A stretch of DNA of 64,000 nucleotides, from positions 1 through 64,000 of the forward strand of contig JAFVGK010000189.1 in assembly GCA_017475035.1 (NCBI GenBank), written 5' to 3'. The notes below the pieces were generated by a model. It worked only from the letters and a program-made list of their open reading frames with translations, made no database searches and had not been told where the DNA came from. The translations under genes were made by a program, and so were the position numbers. Of the stretch, positions 1 through 8,168 are shown piece after piece (within the stretch, counting starts at the first letter, position 1; each line of letters starts with the position of its first letter). The DNA is from Blautia sp. Lineage in GTDB: Bacteria > Bacillota > Clostridia > Lachnospirales > Lachnospiraceae.

Positions 1-42
1 GATACGGATCTGTTCCATAAACGTTTCCCTGTCTGCTTTCAT
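1..42 (-). CDS. 5' end of an unidentified gene, cut by window edge
   Basis: Only the first 14 codons are visible (MKADRETFMEQIRI). The start is supported by a gaggagg ribosome binding site just upstream on the minus strand. It follows a small coiled-coil frame, which mirrors the plus-strand order of small coiled-coil frame then transposase, so it could be a second transposon-type gene. That is inference; the visible residues identify no family. Confidence 0.4.
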   Translation of the reverse strand, partial: MKADRETFMEQIRI

Positions 43-63
43 CTTTTTCCTCCTCTGTGCCGG

Positions 64-438
64 TCAGTCTGTCAGTTTCCGGCACAATTCATTAAGCATC
101 TGCAGGATTTCCTGTCTTTCTTTTTTCAAAACCCTGTTCTCGGCCTTCAGTTCCCGAACCAGGGCATCCTTCTCCTCGATGACCCGTATGTACTCGGTGA
201 TCGGCTCCATGGAACCTGCATCCTCTTTCTGCCCGGAAATACCTTTTTTTCTGCCGCTTTTCCCTGTGGGGATGATCTCTCCGGTCTTTTCATCTTCATT
301 ATCAGAGTACTCTGATAATGAAGATCCTGTTACGGGCGAAGTTGTTCCAACCAACCGCCACCAGAAACGCAAGACTGATTCCACGGGACAGTCACCGGTT
401 TCTTTCACGGTAAAAAACGACGGTGATGAGACTCGCAC
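64..438 (-). CDS. Small coiled-coil ORF, mirror partner of the ORF at 272-547
   Basis: I do not recognise the family. The C-terminal half is highly charged with heptad-like leucines (ELKAENRVLKKERQEIL) and is probably coiled coil. The segment EYSDNED-x2-TGE-x2-PT also occurs in the plus-strand ORF that diverges from the same palindrome, so the two are diverged homologues. The start is uncertain: a GTG at 438 lies on DNA that is coding on the other strand, no good ribosome binding site is seen, and the true start may lie much closer to the palindrome. It may be an accessory gene of a transposon. Confidence 0.35.
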   Translation of the reverse strand: MRVSSPSFFTVKETGDCPVESVLRFWWRLVGTTSPVTGSSLSEYSDNEDEKTGEIIPTGKSGRKKGISGQKEDAGSMEPITEYIRVIEEKDALVRELKAENRVLKKERQEILQMLNELCRKLTD

Positions 439-547
439 GGATCAGGCCAGGATCCTTGAACTGGAGGAACAGGTATCAAAACTTCAGAAGCAGAAGGAAG
501 AACTCCTGAAAGAATTGGACCTTCTGGCAGCCCGGTACAGGGATTGA
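272..547 (+). CDS. Small coiled-coil ORF upstream of transposase
   Basis: Unrecognised small protein of about 91 residues if it starts at the ATG at 272. It reads through the 34-bp palindrome and ends in a leucine/glutamate-rich coiled coil (LELEEQVSKLQKQKEELL). It precedes the transposase at 608 on the same strand by 60 bp, so it may be an accessory gene of the same element. It shares the SSLSEYSDNED and TGE-x2-PT motifs with the divergent minus-strand ORF. No convincing ribosome binding site marks the start. Confidence 0.35.
   Translation: MISPVFSSSLSEYSDNEDPVTGEVVPTNRHQKRKTDSTGQSPVSFTVKNDGDETRTDQARILELEEQVSKLQKQKEELLKELDLLAARYRD
292..325. repeat. 34-bp perfect palindrome between divergent ORFs
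   Basis: Positions 292-308 are the exact reverse complement of 309-325, with no loop. The dyad sits at the centre of two divergent homologous small frames and encodes SSLSEYSDNED on both strands. It could be an operator, a transposon end junction, or the scar of an inverted duplication. Confidence 0.85.
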
Positions 548-607
548 CTCTGTTTCCTGACGGCACAACTTTTCCGTTGATATTTGCGCCAGTGGACAAA
601 TAACAGC

Positions 608-2047
608 ATGTTCCAGCAGATCGAACAGTATCTTACACAATTCCGCTCCTGCTTTTCCAGAAAAGCAGCGTTCGGATGGTTTGTGATCGTTATTGTCGGG
701 TTTATGCTCCGCAGTGACCAGCTCGGCGTCACTTCTGTGATCCGGGATCTTTCGCTCTCGCCGGACTGTTATGAACTGCTGATCCATTTCTTCCACTCGG
801 AAGCCTGGGATCCTGAAGTGATCCGAAAAGCCTGGTGGAAGCTGCTGGCGGAAAAAGCTCCGGTCTATCGGGTGAAGAAACGCTGTATACTGATCGGCGA
901 TGGCGTCAAACAGTCAAAAGAAGCGTTCCACATGGCCGGAGTAAAGAAACTCCTGCAGGAATCAGAGAATTCTTCAAAATCACGATACATCTTCGGACAC
1001 ATGTCTGGTGCGGTAGGAATACTCATTGGCCGCAAGGGAGGAAAGTTCTGCGCGCCTTTACAAATGAACATCCAGGATGGTCTTAGGACAGTAGCATCAT
1101 GGGACGGTTCCGGTATTTCTCCAGACAGCCATGTCATGCAGATGGTTAAAAACAGCTGCGATGTGGCGAAGGTGGTCGGAACAGCTTACCTGTTACTGGA
1201 CAGATATTTTCTTTCTGTGCCGGCATTGAAGGAACTGAAAGTATACAATGATGCTGATGACACGCCACGCGTAGATATCATAACCAAAGCGAAGAGCAAC
1301 TGCAGGGCTTACCGGAAGCCCCGTGCCTGCCGCAGTCCCAAACGCGGGCGTCCCAGGCTCAAAGGAGCATCTGTATCAGTGGCTGCTCTCTTTACGGATA
1401 AAGCGTCCTGCTTTACCAGCGCCAGTGTCTATATGTATGGCGAGAAGCAGGAAGTCACCTATTACTGCACAGATCTTCTGTGGGGGCAGAAGCTGTATCA
1501 GGAACTCCGCTTCGTTCTTGTACAGTATAATGGCAGCAAGAGCATCCTTGTCAGTACGGATCTTTCACTCAGTCCCAAACGTATCATCGAATTATATGCT
1601 TACCGTTTCTCGATCGAGGAATTATTTCGCGAGTTCATGCAGCAGATCGGTGGGTTCGCCTACCATTTCTGGTCGAAGGCAGTGCCGAAGCTGAACCACT
1701 TCTCAAGAAAGGGTGATGGGGATTGCCTTGAAGCTATAATGGATATCCACGATCGAAGACGTATTCTCAGCAACATCAAGGCAATCGAAGGATTTGTATT
1801 GTTTGCCTCGATCGCCATGGGGATACTGCAACTGATTGCACTTGATGGCAGAAGCAGCAGATCCGCAATAAAGATCCGTTATTTGCGGACTGTGTCCCAG
1901 AGGTGTCCCTCGGAAGCTACGGTGATGTATTATGTCCGAAAAAACATTTATTCACTTTTGCTTCAGCACCCGGATTCCTTCATAACTCGATTTATTTGTG
2001 AAAGACAAGCGTATATTGGCGGTTCTTCAAAGAAAAAGGCTGCTTGA
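608..2047 (+). CDS. IS4-superfamily DDE transposase
   Basis: DNA transposase of 480 residues. DDE-type acidic residues are seen in ILIGDGVKQSK, in LLLDRYF, and in the YAYRFSIEELFRE stretch. The last fits the Y-x2-R-x3-E signature of IS4-like enzymes. I chose the ATG at 608; a TTG at 584 in the same frame has no ribosome binding site either. The frame is intact to its stop. No terminal inverted repeats could be delimited, so the element boundary is unknown. Its 3' end lies about 55 bp from a 5'-truncated ATPase gene, suggesting that its insertion or a linked deletion removed the ATPase 5' end. Confidence 0.8.
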   Translation: MFQQIEQYLTQFRSCFSRKAAFGWFVIVIVGFMLRSDQLGVTSVIRDLSLSPDCYELLIHFFHSEAWDPEVIRKAWWKLLAEKAPVYRVKKRCILIGDGVKQSKEAFHMAGVKKLLQESENSSKSRYIFGHMSGAVGILIGRKGGKFCAPLQMNIQDGLRTVASWDGSGISPDSHVMQMVKNSCDVAKVVGTAYLLLDRYFLSVPALKELKVYNDADDTPRVDIITKAKSNCRAYRKPRACRSPKRGRPRLKGASVSVAALFTDKASCFTSASVYMYGEKQEVTYYCTDLLWGQKLYQELRFVLVQYNGSKSILVSTDLSLSPKRIIELYAYRFSIEELFREFMQQIGGFAYHFWSKAVPKLNHFSRKGDGDCLEAIMDIHDRRRILSNIKAIEGFVLFASIAMGILQLIALDGRSSRSAIKIRYLRTVSQRCPSEATVMYYVRKNIYSLLLQHPDSFITRFICERQAYIGGSSKKKAA

Positions 2048-2102
2048 TGAACTAACGAACTTTTAACTGTCCAGTATATCAGTTATTGGCAATATTTGGT
2101 AG

Positions 2103-3206
2103 TTCAATCGCTTTTTACACTTAAAGAGTGATCTGATCGCCGCTCTCGAACACTTCTGGAACGGATGGGCAAGTACAAGAAAGGATATTGTCCTTATTAT
2201 TTGCTCCTCTGCCTCTTCCTGGGTATTGGCAAAAGTCATACATAATAAGGGCGGCTTATACAACCGTCTGACAGAAAGGATCCATCTGCAGCCCTTTGTT
2301 CTGTCCGAATGTGAAGAATACATCAAAGAAAAAGGGCTTCCATTTACCCGGCTTCAGATCCTGCAATGTTACATGATTTTTGGAGGAATACCGTATTACT
2401 GGAGTTTTTTGCAAAAAGGAAAGAGCCTTTCCCAGAATATTGACAGTCTTCTGTTTGAAGAAGATGCTCCACTTACTGATGAATTTGACCATTTATATGC
2501 CTCCCTCTTCAGAGATCCATCGGGACATGTACGTATCATCAAGGCCCTGTCTCAAAAAAAAGCCGGTATGACACGGGAAGAACTGATCTCTACTGCCGGC
2601 CTGCAGAATTCCGGCGGTCTGACACAAAAGCTGGAGGAACTGGAAAGCTGTGGATTTATCCGTAAATATCATGCTTATGGGATGAAGAAAAAAAACGCAG
2701 TATATCAGCTTATAGATTGTTTCACATTGTTCTATTATCATTTTCTGGAGAAGTCTCCGACAGACGAACACTTCTGGAGCAATCAGATCAACACGCCGGC
2801 TGTCAACACCTGGATGGGTCTTGCGTTTGAGCGAATCTGTCTGATGCATATTCAGGCGATCAAGAATAAGCTGGGTATAACCGGAGTCATCACGGAGATC
2901 AATTCCTGGTACTGTAAAGCAGATCCGGACAAAGGAATCTTCGGCTCTCAGATCGATCTCTTAATCGTCCGAAGGGATCAGGTGATCAATCTGTGCGAAA
3001 TGAAATACTCCAATTCCGATTATACTGTCACAAAAGCTGTTGATCAGGACATCCGCAGGAAAATTTACGACCTTCAGACTGCAACCGGAACCAGATACGC
3101 GATATACCCTACCCTGATAACCACGTATGGAATTGTTGATAATGCCTGTTCGGGAGATATCCAGTCCATTGTCACAATGGACGACTTATTTGCGGAAAAG
3201 AGATAA
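2103..3206 (+). pseudogene. 5'-truncated AAA ATPase with DUF234-type C-terminus
   Basis: The frame is open from a stop at 2100 and starts mid-domain. It retains the end of the ATPase core (DIVLIICSSASSW, then KVIHNKGGLYNRLTERI), the winged-helix region and the C-terminal nuclease-like DUF234 region. The P-loop and Walker B parts are missing. About 367 residues remain where whole members of this archaeal-type ATPase family have roughly 460. No ATG with a ribosome binding site lies near the 5' end. The break lies just downstream of the transposase, so loss by insertion or deletion is likely. Confidence 0.75.
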
Positions 3207-3266
3207 TACGTCATCATTTGCAAGGCGTGAGTTCGCGCCATCATAAAGCGTCGTTATAAATGAAAA

Positions 3267-3318
3267 GAGCCCTGCATATTGCATCAGAAGGTGATGCTTA
3301 TGCAAGGCTCGTTTTTTG
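3267..3318 (+). terminator. Rho-independent terminator after truncated ATPase
   Basis: A long imperfect hairpin (left arm 3267-3286, right arm 3292-3310) is followed by gttttttg. It stands 60 bp after the ATPase stop and 69 bp before the first guaA-like core. Confidence 0.75.
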
Positions 3319-3386
3319 TTTGGCTATAGGATGGAGCGTCTTGCCTTTTTCAGGCTGATGAGATTGGCCCCAAAATATCTCTTAAA

Positions 3387-3398
3387 TTATTCGTACTC
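3387..3398. other. attachment-site-like core 1 (guaA 3' end copy)
   Basis: The 12-bp ttattcgtactc equals the reverse complement of the last three codons and stop of guaA (15863-15874). It marks the left edge of segment A. The flanking bases aa differ from the gat that follows cores 2 and 3. Confidence 0.7.
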
Positions 3399-3500
3399 AA
3401 GGCTTTTTGCCTGATACTAAGCAGTTTTGTATAGGTATTGTTGATTTTTTTCGCTTCAGTTATCCTGTGTGATCTTATTTCCACACGCTATCCGAACGAA

Positions 3501-3519
3501 TGCTATCATTTTGCTATCA
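3501..3519. other. Paired direct repeats, candidate integrase arm site, left end of segment A
   Basis: tgctatca occurs at 3501-3508 and 3512-3519, exactly 11 bp apart, 103 bp inside core 1. The same repeat pair recurs at 4525-4543 near the other end of segment A. Two close direct repeats are typical of tyrosine-recombinase arm sites; function is inferred. The pair overlaps the toxin stop codon. Confidence 0.6.
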
Positions 3520-3897
3520 CTCCTTCTTTGTCTGCATTAATGACAATGTGATCTTCTTATATGCATTGTTCTTGCTGTCATTCGGATGAGGCTCTATTGC
3601 CACGATCGTTATATCTCCCTTATCTGGACCGTACGACCAGAAAATGCGGCCGGCAGCCGGCGTATTATTCTGCAGATACGAGCACCAGACTTTTGTTCCG
3701 TATCGTGATGTCAGCACTTCAATCTCATGACTCTGCAAGCCTGGATGCCTGGGATTGTTGGCCAGGAGAACCATTGCTTTGCCTATAAGGCTGTATAGCT
3801 TAACCTCACTTTTTGAGGCTTTTCCTGAGGATACTTTTTCTGTTAAAGCATTCCAGAAATCCTCCATCTCCGGAACACCCATATGGATCTCGAACAT
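3517..3897 (-). CDS. RelE/ParE-like toxin of a type II toxin-antitoxin pair
   Basis: Small 126-residue protein. Its C-terminal half (AGRIFWSYGPDKGDITIVAIEPHPND, then a KKI tail) resembles the RelE/ParE toxin fold, in which an arginine-rich strand is followed by a histidine/proline segment. Members act as ribosome-dependent mRNA interferases or gyrase poisons; which applies here is unknown. It follows its putative antitoxin by 2 bp on the same strand, an arrangement implying co-transcription and translational coupling. It is the main cargo of the short segment A. Its stop codon lies inside the candidate integrase arm site. Confidence 0.7.
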   Translation of the reverse strand: MFEIHMGVPEMEDFWNALTEKVSSGKASKSEVKLYSLIGKAMVLLANNPRHPGLQSHEIEVLTSRYGTKVWCSYLQNNTPAAGRIFWSYGPDKGDITIVAIEPHPNDSKNNAYKKITLSLMQTKKE

Positions 3898-3899
3898 AT

Positions 3900-4148
3900 T
3901 TATTCCTCGAATGCAGACAGATCAACAGCCTTGGATACTCTGCCCTGTTTCAGGTTTTCCATTGCCTGGTCCATCATAGCAAGGCTCTTTTCCGAGATCT
4001 GAAAAGGCGGAACCAGTTCACGAGGCTCCAGAACGATTCTTCCGTCATCAAATTCTTCTACATGGTAGTACTCATATAAAGCATTACGCAATGTAATACG
4101 TTTTTTCGAATCCATCTTTGCATCATATGTTTTAACTGCTGTCGGCAT
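3900..4148 (-). CDS. Antitoxin of the RelE-like pair
   Basis: An 82-residue protein with an AbrB/SpoVT-like beginning (VKTYDAKMDSKKRITLRNA), a short beta segment (DGRIVLEPRELVPPF) and an acidic C-terminal tail. The last is likely the toxin-binding part. The start ATG has a strong ggaggtgaatgc ribosome binding site. Antitoxin-first order with a 2-bp gap to the toxin is typical for type II systems, in which the antitoxin also represses its own promoter. The family call rests on context as much as sequence. Confidence 0.65.
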   Translation of the reverse strand: MPTAVKTYDAKMDSKKRITLRNALYEYYHVEEFDDGRIVLEPRELVPPFQISEKSLAMMDQAMENLKQGRVSKAVDLSAFEE

Positions 4149-4248
4149 GCATTCACCTCCGATTGTTTGTTGTGGGATTTCCCACTTATAATGTATCGCA
4201 GATCACTTCACATGTCAACTCTTTTCTCTTCAAAAAAGAAACTGCCCT

Positions 4249-4362
4249 ACCTTGAATGCACTTTATGTTATCTCCGAGGAGGAGTACAACACCTGGCGTT
4301 ATCACTTTCCTAAATTCGACAAGGGGAATATCTGGGCGGAAGTCCCGCCGGATCTGAAATAA
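4249..4362 (+). pseudogene. 3' remnant of an XRE-type regulator gene
   Basis: An open stretch of about 37 codons ending at 4362 encodes VISEEEYNTWRYHFPKFD, which matches the C-terminal TKEEYDSWRYNFSEADLP of the intact XRE regulator at 15124-15651. The DNA-binding half is absent. Its position relative to the terminator, repeat pair and core is the same as in segment C, so segment A is probably a deleted relative of the same element type. Confidence 0.6.
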
Positions 4363-4405
4363 GAAAAAGAATGAGATGAAATGATTCCTCTCAAGACACA
4401 GAAAA

Positions 4406-4450
4406 CCCTGCCGAACTGTTTTTTACATCAGTTCGGCAGGGTCGTTTTTT
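4406..4450 (+). terminator. Rho-independent terminator
   Basis: A perfect 13-bp stem (4406-4418 with 4429-4441) and 10-nt loop are followed by tcgtttttt. It lies just past the regulator remnant, as the equivalent terminator does in segment C. Confidence 0.85.
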
Positions 4451-4524
4451 AAGATCTTATAGAGCCGTTAACCCCGAAGGTCACGTATCAAATGTGCCTT
4501 CAGAATAATGGCAACAGGATAAAG

Positions 4525-4543
4525 TGCTATCAAAATGCTATCA
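4525..4543. other. Paired direct repeats, right end of segment A
   Basis: tgctatca occurs at 4525-4532 and 4536-4543, period 11 bp, ending 60 bp before core 2. It matches the left-end pair at 3501-3519, so the two ends of segment A belong together. Confidence 0.6.
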
Positions 4544-4602
4544 AAGTCACCTATGACACCCGAAAAGGCCAGTGTTTATGCGGCTTCCAGGGTTTTCCTT
4601 AA

Positions 4603-4614
4603 TTATTCGTACTC
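4603..4614. other. attachment-site-like core 2
   Basis: Second copy of ttattcgtactc, followed by gat. It is the junction between segment A on its left and segment B on its right. Confidence 0.7.
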
Positions 4615-4718
4615 GATAAGGGCCGGTATATCTTGTGTCCGCATCGTCCATTACTTGGAATATATGGTGTCTGCTTTCCACGTATTCCATGTTGTCCAGA
4701 GATTTCCCGGACTTCTTG

Positions 4719-4736
4719 GTGACATTTTATTGACAT
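4719..4736. other. Paired direct repeats, left end of segment B
   Basis: gtgacat at 4719-4725 and ttgacat at 4730-4736 have the 11-bp period of the other pairs and lie 105 bp inside core 2, but with a different word. The matching right-end pair expected near 7366-7384 was not found, so segment B is the least certain of the three. Confidence 0.45.
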
Positions 4737-4739
4737 GGT

Positions 4740-6266
4740 TCAGTGTATCGTGATGTATTTCTGCAGCCTGCTGTTAGGTTTGTCCGGTATGGTCATAGCA
4801 ATCCGACCCTGTTCGAGCAAAGGAGCCAGGTACTTTCTTACAGTTTTCTTCTCCTTATATCCCAGCCATTCTGCAATATCTAATATTCCATGAGGTTCCA
4901 CACAATACGTTAATATCTTCTCCTCTATCTGTTCCTTTCTCGAACCAGGCGCGCCTCCTTCCTCGGCTTGAATGGTTATATCTCCATCAGAGAGAGTGAC
5001 TAGGGTATTTTTACCTCCAACTGGGGTAGTAACTGGGGTATTTTTTTCTCTGACTGGGGTACTCACACTATTTACTGATGCATTTTCTCCTCTGACTGGT
5101 GCATCATTTCCCATTTCCAATCGGTCAAACAGAATCGTTACCCTGATATTGTTTTCAGAAAAACGGAAAGCATCTTTCCCGTACACATCTACGATCGCCG
5201 GTACGCCTCTCCCTGTCTGCTCACTAATATGCAGCTGAAGAATAATCCGGGCCAGTTTTTCATTTACCGGTACGGATTCACCTGCAAAGAACCCATCCAT
5301 GGTCTGTTTTGGTGGGAGCAGCCCCTTAGACAGGATCTCAATCCGATCCTGAAATACAGTAAATGCTGGCGGTCCATCCAGCCAATGATTGTGTACAAAG
5401 GCATTAATGACTGCTTCGCGGTAGGCGTCTTGATTAAACAGCGGAACCTCTTTACGTTCCACTATTCTTCCTCGTTCATCAGCCTGAGGAACATTCAAGA
5501 CTTCTCCGTATCGCAGAATCCCATCAAGTGAATATAACAGGCAATCATTTCCAAACTCCCGCACCGCGTACATTGTTGACGCTTTGGTCTTACCCTTGAA
5601 TAATCCAAACCGGATTGAAATCTGGCTGTTATCGGATAGCAACTGCGCCATAACATTAAATCTTCCATCTTCAGTCAGAAGATTCAGATTCTTCTTGAAA
5701 TTTCTCCGATTCAGCGTTATTCCTCTGGATCCATAATATGCAAACAGCTTGTTAAAGGTCAGATCCTGATACTCGGACGCTGTTTTCTCAATTGTTGGCA
5801 CTTCTCCGCGTAGAGCCATAAACAACTGCGCTTCCCGTTCCGGATAATCTATCAGATTTACTTTACCAGAGCCGATACGAAAGTACCTGGTTCTGTCAAA
5901 AGCAGTAGGAATATCTTTGGCAGCAGGGATAATCAGAACAACAACTCGGTCACCATGGAACATGGTTTCCCTGAACTCGAAGGCAAGATCCGGTTTCATC
6001 TGCCTGGCAAGATAATGCTCAAGTGGTTCATTTTTCACATCTCTATGAAAATCAAAATCCGTCCCGACGACCTGGTGTGATCCGTCTTCAATACCCCAGA
6101 CAAAAAACGCGAAATCCTGTCCCGCCATAGCAGCGGCATTTGACATACCGGAAATGTATTCTCCTAAAGCATGCGGTTCATACCAGTTCACTTTAAACTC
6201 AAACCAGTCTTCTTCATAGTCTCGGGAAATAAGATCCTCGAGAATATTATTCAAATTGTGTTCCAT
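4740..6266 (-). CDS. AlbA/Schlafen-type putative DNA-binding protein with winged-helix tail
   Basis: Protein of about 508 residues. The N-terminal 120 residues fit the Schlafen AlbA_2 domain (EDWFEFKVNWYEP, FFVWGIEDGSHQVVGTDFD, ending near GSGKVNLIDYPERE). The middle has the ATP-binding helper-like region of this family (YREAVINAFVHNHW, DRIEILSKG). The C-terminus resembles a winged helix (GILDIAEWLGYKEKKTVRKYL). A linker near residues 390-435 repeats TPV-x3-NT. I moved the start to the ATG at 6266, which has a gggag site 7 nt upstream. Relatives act as regulators or in phage defence; no specific role can be assigned. It is the only clear cargo of segment B. Confidence 0.75.
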   Translation of the reverse strand: MEHNLNNILEDLISRDYEEDWFEFKVNWYEPHALGEYISGMSNAAAMAGQDFAFFVWGIEDGSHQVVGTDFDFHRDVKNEPLEHYLARQMKPDLAFEFRETMFHGDRVVVLIIPAAKDIPTAFDRTRYFRIGSGKVNLIDYPEREAQLFMALRGEVPTIEKTASEYQDLTFNKLFAYYGSRGITLNRRNFKKNLNLLTEDGRFNVMAQLLSDNSQISIRFGLFKGKTKASTMYAVREFGNDCLLYSLDGILRYGEVLNVPQADERGRIVERKEVPLFNQDAYREAVINAFVHNHWLDGPPAFTVFQDRIEILSKGLLPPKQTMDGFFAGESVPVNEKLARIILQLHISEQTGRGVPAIVDVYGKDAFRFSENNIRVTILFDRLEMGNDAPVRGENASVNSVSTPVREKNTPVTTPVGGKNTLVTLSDGDITIQAEEGGAPGSRKEQIEEKILTYCVEPHGILDIAEWLGYKEKKTVRKYLAPLLEQGRIAMTIPDKPNSRLQKYITIH

Positions 6267-7271
6267 ACCTATTCTCCCATGTGTGACAAGCAAACGTTAA
6301 ATGAGTATAAATATGAAAATGGAGGACGCTTCGTCCCCCTGTTTGGCTATATCTGTAACTTTTATAGATACAATACAATCCTAATTCTGCAATGTCAATC
6401 CCACAATGATGCCAATTGCTTTTTCCGAGTCCAGACTACTCATTCAACCTGAATTCAACTTGTTTACGATCCGCCCCGGTTCTGGGTCTCGTAGAATACT
6501 TTTATTACGATATATAATCAAGATCCTGATGGATCGTCTTCATGGCACAGGGTGGAGTCCAGAAATCGTATTTTCTATATTGCAATATCAAGTAGTCCAG
6601 ATTTTTCCTGAATACCTATTGACCTCTGATCCTGTGAAGAATATGAACGATATATATAACCACTTTAGGATAATATGTCCTGCCACCATACCATATTCTG
6701 CTTCAGAGGACGAAAAAGAACGTATGGGGCGTGGTTAGAATTAGGTACCGGGAATTACGGATAATTGATCTTCTTCATAAAGAGCTCCTTTCTTTGTTTT
6801 ATTTCCCCACTTTCTCCCCGATTACTCCCCACTTTCTGCATTTGGGGAGTAATCGGGGAGAACCTGGGGTTTTTCTTTTCGCCAAAGTCCTTGATTTTCC
6901 TACATTTTTCCGACCTCCGTGATTTCCCCCAACTTCTCGTTCCCGATTTCCACTATGTCCAGTTACAACCCCGTTGATCGCAAAAATGACAAAAACGTTG
7001 AACGTGGAGCGAAGATAAATCAAAGCTCCAATCCGTCCCCGACGGACCGTTCATTGTCTCTTCATCATCTTTAGATCTGACAGGGTTCGGCACTCCGTAA
7101 CAGGTTTCGCACGAATGGTTCCGTCACGGAAATAATCGTGCTGCACTCCGTACGAAGTTCTGCACTGTTTAGTCCCGTTTCTTCAGCATTTACGCGGGTT
7201 TCAGGGCTTTTTAATATGTATCTGAAGTTGTTTTGATCGGGTTCGAAATTGAGTAATATGCAAGGCGAAAA
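6267..7271. other. Intergenic stretch without a supported gene
   Basis: About 1 kb between the AlbA gene and the next terminator. Frames present (for example 6406-6738 plus, 7071-7313 minus) lack family motifs, ribosome binding sites and convincing composition. The one clear structure is the hairpin at 6812-6862. It may be decayed element DNA, since segments A and C carry a regulator gene in the equivalent place. Confidence 0.5.
6812..6862. repeat. 20-bp perfect inverted repeat, 11-nt loop
   Basis: Arms 6812-6831 and 6843-6862 pair perfectly. The arms carry two cccc blocks, and the word ccccactttct is repeated at 6805 and 6827. A ggggtttttc follows on the plus strand, so it could act as a terminator, but its perfection is also compatible with a protein-bound or replication-type hairpin. 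Its role is unknown. Confidence 0.7.
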
Positions 7272-7318
7272 TAAAGAAAAAAGCCTCATGCCATGACGTT
7301 TGTCACAGCACAAGGCTT
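7272..7318 (-). terminator. Rho-independent terminator on minus strand
   Basis: An imperfect 16-bp stem (7281-7296 with 7303-7318) is followed on the minus strand by ttttttctttat. It lies left of core 3, downstream of the BrnT/BrnA pair. Confidence 0.6.
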
Positions 7319-7434
7319 GATGTTTCTATATCTCTTTTCGTGCCCGAATTCTCAGGTTACGTTCCGCACCGGCGCGCTTCATTGACGCTCAGCGAGTTTG
7401 TCACTTTCGCGACCAGGACGAGTGTAAGGGGATA

Positions 7435-7455
7435 GGCGTTTTCTTATTCGTACTC
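7435..7455. other. attachment-site-like core 3 with extended match to guaA end
   Basis: The core ttattcgtactc at 7444-7455 is preceded by ggcgttttc. The full 21-bp stretch is identical to 15854-15874, which covers the guaA stop and the 9 bp beyond it. This extended identity makes 7435 and 15854 the best-supported pair of element ends (segment C). Confidence 0.8.
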
Positions 7456-7558
7456 GATACCGGCAAAGCAATGCTTAACGTATATCAGTTAAGTTTCGTG
7501 TGCTTTCAGCCGGTTTTTTCTCTCAGTTATACTGTGTCTCTTCCCTTTCTGATCTTCT

Positions 7559-7576
7559 GTTGCCAATTTGTTGCCA
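7559..7576. other. Paired direct repeats, left end of segment C
   Basis: gttgcca occurs at 7559-7565 and 7570-7576, period 11 bp, 104 bp inside core 3. The same words recur at 15786-15803 at the other end. Confidence 0.65.
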
Positions 7577-7585
7577 GAAGACAAA

Positions 7586-7801
7586 TCACTTCCAGGCTAT
7601 TTCTAGCTTCCTTTTTGACTTCACACAATCTGCCAGATACAGATTGATCAACGTCTGATAAGGAATGCCTGTTTCCTGCGATTCGCCTTTAAAATAATCA
7701 ATTACCGAAGGAGCAATCTTGATTGTAATCTGCTTCTTTAGTTCTTTTGCATAAGGATTCGGCCTCGGATTTAATTTATCAATATCATATTCCTCTAACA
7801 T
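7586..7801 (-). CDS. brnA: BrnA-type antitoxin
   Basis: A 71-residue protein ending in a ribbon-helix-helix region (KKQITIKIAPSVIDYF, then GIPYQTLINLYL), as in BrnA antitoxins that bind BrnT and repress the operon. It overlaps the end of brnT by 17 bp in the toxin-first order usual for BrnTA. It sits directly at the left end of segment C, beside the repeat pair. Confidence 0.8.
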   Translation of the reverse strand: MLEEYDIDKLNPRPNPYAKELKKQITIKIAPSVIDYFKGESQETGIPYQTLINLYLADCVKSKRKLEIAWK

Positions 7802-8069
7802 ATCTCTGTTCCTCCTTCCTGGTTGCCTGCCTTGCGGAAATGATCCTGATCACTGTGTCTGATTCTCTGTAGCAATGACAGACTATGCAGACTTTTGCGG
7901 TTTCGCTCATTCCCAGCAGCAGGAATCGTTCTTCGTCTATAGAATGCTCAGGGTCATCAAATAAAATTGCTCTGTCATCGAAAAACACGGTGCTGGCTTC
8001 TTCAAAGGTTATTCCATGCTTTTCCAGATTAATCCTGTTCTTATTCTCGTCCCAGTCAAAATAATACAA
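7785..8069 (-). CDS. brnT: BrnT-type toxin
   Basis: A 94-residue protein with the BrnT hallmarks: FDWDENKNRINLEKHGITFEEA at the N-terminus, then an acidic DDPEHS segment and the closing IRIISARQATRKEEQRY. BrnT is a RelE-fold ribonuclease that blocks translation and is neutralised by BrnA. The start is a TTG at 8069 preceded by an aaggagggg site about 9 nt upstream. It probably stabilises the integrated element. Confidence 0.85.
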   Translation of the reverse strand: MYYFDWDENKNRINLEKHGITFEEASTVFFDDRAILFDDPEHSIDEERFLLLGMSETAKVCIVCHCYRESDTVIRIISARQATRKEEQRYVRGI

Positions 8070-8168
8070 TCAATTGCCCCTCCTTGTGTTTACGATATAA
8101 TTATACCGTATTTACCCGCATCTGTCCATAGAATTGTAAGATTTGAATCTGAGATAAAGAGCAACTCA

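Noticed and set aside
6406-6738. Plus-strand frame of 110 codons in segment B
   Set aside because: No recognisable motif, no ribosome binding site, and composition unlike neighbouring genes.
7225-7250. tRNA-like ggttcgaaa word
   Set aside because: No acceptor stem, anticodon arm or CCA-side pairing can be built around it.
7071-7313. Minus-strand frame of 80 codons left of core 3
   Set aside because: Its 5' part runs through a terminator hairpin, and no conserved pattern is visible.
7366-7384. Expected right-end repeat pair of segment B
   Set aside because: No 11-bp-period repeat matching tgacat is present there, so segment B is not claimed as a complete element.
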